A DNA stretch of 7,112 nt from JALHRI01 sp044351685 (GTDB lineage Bacteria > Pseudomonadota > Alphaproteobacteria > Rickettsiales > UBA3002): the NCBI GenBank assembly GCA_044351685.1, contig JBILFK010000079.1, positions 1 to 7,112 on the forward strand. The letters are read 5' to 3'. This document shows positions 4,353 through 7,112 of the stretch, one piece after another (the first letter of the stretch is position 1; each line of letters starts with the position of its first letter). Below the pieces are notes generated by a model, which saw nothing but the letters and a program-made list of their open reading frames with translations, was not told the origin of the DNA and searched no databases. The position numbers and the translations under genes were made by a program.

Positions 4353-7022
4353 TTAGGCGGCGTCGGCGGTTTCGGCCAGTTCAATGCTTGTGCTTGAACC
4401 TTGCTGCCACTGCCCAACATTACCGGCGCCGCAGACATCGTCAATCCAGCCCCCCACGGTGTATTCATTGCCAATCGTGAGCAGTTTTACAGGGAACTTA
4501 ATGGAAACATTGCGGGTAGATTTTTCACTGCGCACTTTTTCTAGCACTTCGAGTGCGGTTTTACCTTGTGCCAGTGCATCTGCATCCACCTTATAATCAT
4601 CCAGCTTCACCCACTGCCCACGGGCGTGGAGTGAGCCTTTGGCGGCATACGCCTCGGCGAAGATGTGCGAATAAAGTTCTTCCGTCACGTGCGGTACAAT
4701 CGGGGCGTACAGCTTCAAAATGCCTTCAAGGCAATAATAGAGCGCTCGCACGGCAGATTGTTGCTGGGCGGCAGTAAATTTGCCTTCTTCGTTATACACA
4801 CGCGCCTTGATGAGTTCGAGGTAGTTATCGCAGAAATCGGCCCAGAAAAATTGGTTGGTGGCATCAAGCGCGACGGCATATTCATAACCATTAAAGGCAT
4901 CGGTTGCGGCTTTTACCGTTTCGCCGAGGCGCGATAAAATCCACTGATCCAGCACTTCGGTAATGCCTGCATCGGTGGCGGCGGTTTGCGGCGCTGCATT
5001 CATTTTGCTTAAATGGATGGCGGCGAATTGCGTGGCATTCCACAATTTGTTCACCAGTTTTTTGCCAATTTTTAGCAAATCAGGCGAGAAGGCGGTATCT
5101 TGCCCCAAACGCGATGTGGCCGCCCAATAGCGCACGGCATCGGTGCCTTTTTCTTCGATAAGCGCCACGGGGGTGACCACGTTGCCCTTCGATTTGCTCA
5201 TTTTGGTTTTATCCTCAGCTAAGCACCAGCCCGATATCATGAGGTTATGCCAAGGAATGCTGGCATTATGCAGGTGTGCTTTAACCAACGTATAGAAAGC
5301 CCATGTGCGGATAATTTCGTGCGCTTGCGGGCGCAAATCGGCGGGGAAGAGTTTTTGGAATCTTTCCCCCTCACCCCTCGCTGCGCTCGTTCCCTCTCCC
5401 TCAGGGAGAGGGGTAGGGTGAGGGCATATTGCCCCCGCGCTTAATTGTGGCGAAATGGAGCTTGTTGCCCATGTGTCCATCACGTCAAAATCAGGTACTA
5501 CTTCTAACTGAATATCAGAATTTCCAGAGAAAATAACATTACCGTTTATGTCTACGATGTCCTCAGATGCAAATGCCCCGATTGAGCCAACTGATTCAAA
5601 GGTCAATCCCGGTATTTTAATCATACCTTTTGGCAGTTCCGCCAGAGGGTTTACAGGCATTGATTGCTTGGGTTGAGGATAAACAGCTGTAAACGCATCG
5701 GTGCTACCGTATTTTCTTACATACCAAACCGGAAATGGCACGCCGAAATAGCGTTGGCGCGAAATGCACCAATCTTGGTTGAGGCCATCGATCCATTGCA
5801 GCATGCGCAGCTTCATCCATTCGGGGTGCCATGTGCATTCTTCGGTGCGGGCTTTTAGTGCCTCTTTTTTATCGGATACTTTTACGAACCATTGTTCGCT
5901 TGGCAGAATTTCCAGCGGTTCGCCGCTGCGCTCGGCGCATTTAACGCTGTGGGTAATGGGTTTAACATCAACAACCAAGCCAACTTCTGCGAGCATGTTC
6001 ATGATTATCTGTCGTGCCCCAAAACTTTTAGGGTCAGAGTTGCTCACTCTTTTGTTTTTAATGGCTTCAACCAATGCCTCGGCAATACCGATATTGCGAA
6101 GCGCAGACTCATCGAGTTTGCCGTATTTATTGAGAATCACGCGGGTTTGCAGCTTGTGCTTCTCCCACCATTCTTTGTCGGTATCATCACCGAAGGTGCA
6201 GCACATAACTAGGCCGGTGCCTTTTTCTTTATCCACTTTTTCATCAGCAATCATGGGCACACGCACCCCGAACAGGGGCGTGATGGCTTCCTTGCCGGCA
6301 TATTTATCGGCATCATCGGGGTGATACATGAGCGCGACGCAGGCGGGCAGAAGTTCTGGCCGAGTGGTCATCACCGGCACCTTCACACCATCAACCTCGA
6401 ACAGAATAATATTCTGGTGGCTGGCCATTTCCTTATCAACGATTTCAGCCTGCGCGATGGCGGTTTGATCGACGGGATCCCAGTAGAATGGGCGTAGCGC
6501 GCGGTAGCAGTGGCCCTTGTTCACTAAATCCAGGAAGCTGGCCTGCGATAAGGCGCGGCTAGAATCAGAAATCGTATGGTATTCCTGCGCCCAATCGACT
6601 GACAGCGCGATCGATTCAAAGAGCGCGCGGAATTCTTTGCGCGCTGCTTCGGAAACGCCGAGGCAAATTTGAATGAATTCTTCGCGCGATTTATCGACGG
6701 CGCGAATTTTCTTTTCTTTCTCGACCAGCCGCTCGGTGGGCAGGCCGTTATCGTCGAAGCCCATAGGGTAGAATACGTTTTTGCCCATCATGCGCTGATA
6801 GCGCGCCACAAAATCGGCCTGCGTATAGCTGAACACATGTCCCATATGCAGCGTGCCCGAAACGGTGGGCGGCGGGGTATCGATCACAAACGAATTTGCG
6901 CGTGATACGCTGGCATCCCATGCGTAAATTTTGTGTTCTTCCCAATGCTTCTGCCACTTTTTTTCAATCGCGGCGGTGTCGTAGGTTTCGGGCAGGGGGG
7001 TGGTTTTATGTGTGTAGCTCAT
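4353..7022 (-). CDS. valS: Valyl-tRNA synthetase, archaeal-like type, with palindromic insert
   Basis: An 889-residue class I synthetase that charges tRNA-Val. The HIGH motif is GTLHMGH (H59–H62) and the KMSKS loop is KMSKS (607–611). The editing domain lies at about 195–345, with TTRPELL (219–225) and GTGLVMCCTFGDD (268–280). WCISRQRYFGVPFPVW (418–433) and DVMDTWATSS (513–522) mark the second half of the catalytic fold, and the anticodon-binding domain starts near 690. The stretch FYPMGFDDNGLPTE (84–97) is the archaeal form; typical bacterial ValRS has PGTDHAGIATQ here. There is no long C-terminal coiled-coil arm. The start at ATG 7022 is chosen because it has GAGGG (7028–7032) 5 bases upstream; the frame is open further, to a TTG at 7058, but without support. 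Residues 534–552 come from a palindromic repeat. Confidence 0.96.
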   Translation of the reverse strand: MSYTHKTTPLPETYDTAAIEKKWQKHWEEHKIYAWDASVSRANSFVIDTPPPTVSGTLHMGHVFSYTQADFVARYQRMMGKNVFYPMGFDDNGLPTERLVEKEKKIRAVDKSREEFIQICLGVSEAARKEFRALFESIALSVDWAQEYHTISDSSRALSQASFLDLVNKGHCYRALRPFYWDPVDQTAIAQAEIVDKEMASHQNIILFEVDGVKVPVMTTRPELLPACVALMYHPDDADKYAGKEAITPLFGVRVPMIADEKVDKEKGTGLVMCCTFGDDTDKEWWEKHKLQTRVILNKYGKLDESALRNIGIAEALVEAIKNKRVSNSDPKSFGARQIIMNMLAEVGLVVDVKPITHSVKCAERSGEPLEILPSEQWFVKVSDKKEALKARTEECTWHPEWMKLRMLQWIDGLNQDWCISRQRYFGVPFPVWYVRKYGSTDAFTAVYPQPKQSMPVNPLAELPKGMIKIPGLTFESVGSIGAFASEDIVDINGNVIFSGNSDIQLEVVPDFDVMDTWATSSISPQLSAGAICPHPTPLPEGEGTSAARGEGERFQKLFPADLRPQAHEIIRTWAFYTLVKAHLHNASIPWHNLMISGWCLAEDKTKMSKSKGNVVTPVALIEEKGTDAVRYWAATSRLGQDTAFSPDLLKIGKKLVNKLWNATQFAAIHLSKMNAAPQTAATDAGITEVLDQWILSRLGETVKAATDAFNGYEYAVALDATNQFFWADFCDNYLELIKARVYNEEGKFTAAQQQSAVRALYYCLEGILKLYAPIVPHVTEELYSHIFAEAYAAKGSLHARGQWVKLDDYKVDADALAQGKTALEVLEKVRSEKSTRNVSIKFPVKLLTIGNEYTVGGWIDDVCGAGNVGQWQQGSSTSIELAETADAA
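5368..5424 (-). repeat. 57-bp GC-rich palindromic repeat inside valS
   Basis: The outer arms CCCTCACCC (5368–5376) and GGGTGAGGG (5416–5424) are perfect inverted repeats. The inner arms CCCTCTCCCT (5392–5401) and AGGGAGAGGG (5403–5412) are also perfect, around a single base. The asymmetric part between the arms is TCGCTGCGCTCGT on one side and GTA on the other. From memory, it resembles a GC-rich palindromic repeat family spread through many proteobacterial genomes, whose chance translations read PHPxPLPEGEG. Here it is 57 bases, 19 codons, with no stop, and supplies ValRS residues 534–552. Confidence 0.8.
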
Positions 7023-7027
7023 GCCCA

Positions 7028-7032
7028 CCCTC
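7028..7032 (-). promoter_or_regulatory. valS ribosome binding site
   Basis: GAGGG on the minus strand, 5 bases before ATG 7022. It decides the start against the upstream in-frame TTG at 7058, which has no comparable site and would add twelve residues (QLPFLRITRVG-like) not expected for this family. Confidence 0.75.
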
Positions 7033-7069
7033 GTAATGCGGAGAAAAGGCAATTGCAAGGCGAACGGTA

Positions 7070-7112
7070 TCAGGATTCGGAAGTGCTGCGCTTGGATGCA
7101 GGAATGCTCGTG
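7070..7112 (-). CDS. Possible end of the gene upstream of valS (partial)
   Basis: On the minus strand one frame enters from the window edge and stops at TGA (7070–7072) after 13 residues ending in PASKRSTSES, 47 bases before the valS start. It could be the tail of the preceding gene, but another frame stays open from the edge into valS and stops only inside it, so the choice is uncertain. Too little sequence is present to name a product. Confidence 0.2.
   Translation of the reverse strand, partial: TSIPASKRSTSES

Noticed and set aside
5764..6324. Plus-strand frame of 186 codons opposite valS
   Set aside because: Long but antisense to conserved synthetase sequence; rich in Ser, with no recognisable domain.
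7023..7058. TTG start for valS twelve codons further upstream
   Set aside because: The ATG at 7022 has a GAGGG ribosome site 5 bases away and begins the usual short N-terminus; the TTG has none.
1..7112. CRISPR array, tRNA or rRNA genes
   Set aside because: No regularly spaced repeats and no tRNA-like or rRNA-like segments were seen on either strand.

Overview
The window looks like chromosome from an alphaproteobacterium of moderate GC content. The evidence is the hfq–hflX gene pair, an Hfq with the alphaproteobacterial core (Phe at the distal-face position that is Tyr25 in E. coli, and the ending YKHAIATIVP), and a valyl-tRNA synthetase of the archaeal-like type that is known from Rickettsia and some relatives. 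The Rickettsiales, Holosporales or Micavibrio-like lineages are the best guess, but I cannot fix the genus.

Layout. Positions 1–1324 (+) are the end of a phage-type cluster: the tail of an unidentified protein, an 80-residue one-helix membrane protein, a three-helix holin (gene-transfer-agent holin type) and a GH24 endolysin. They are packed with gaps of 2–4 bases and look like one lysis operon. An 82-base gap (1325–1406) holds a Pho-box-like site and a -10 box for an unrecognised 245-residue protein (1407–2144, +). That gene meets hflX (2141–3433, -) tail to tail, with overlapping stop codons. hfq (3447–3719, -) lies 13 bases upstream of hflX in the same operon.

Positions 3720–4352 carry no convincing protein gene but are full of structure: a likely hfq promoter and an 11-codon leader ORF, two copies of an 18-base hairpin repeat whose only two differences are compensatory, a perfect 11-bp hairpin that can end minus-strand transcripts, a strong plus-strand intrinsic terminator with no gene in front of it (candidate small RNA), and a 127-bp element with inverted ends beside the valS stop codon. 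valS fills 4353–7022 (-); its start is ATG at 7022, not a TTG further upstream.

The most notable observation is a 57-bp GC-rich palindromic repeat lying inside the valS coding sequence. It is exactly 19 codons long, has no stop in frame, and is translated just before the helices that lead to the KMSKS loop. This resembles the in-gene palindromic elements described in Rickettsia. With the 127-bp element and the hairpin repeats, it suggests a genome colonised by several families of small palindromic repeats.

Functionally the window joins a lysis cassette (holin plus endolysin, for release of phage or gene-transfer particles) to housekeeping genes for RNA chaperoning (Hfq), ribosome rescue or splitting (HflX) and tRNA charging (ValRS). 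No integrase, capsid or tail gene is visible, so whether the lysis cassette belongs to a prophage, a remnant or a gene transfer agent cannot be decided here.
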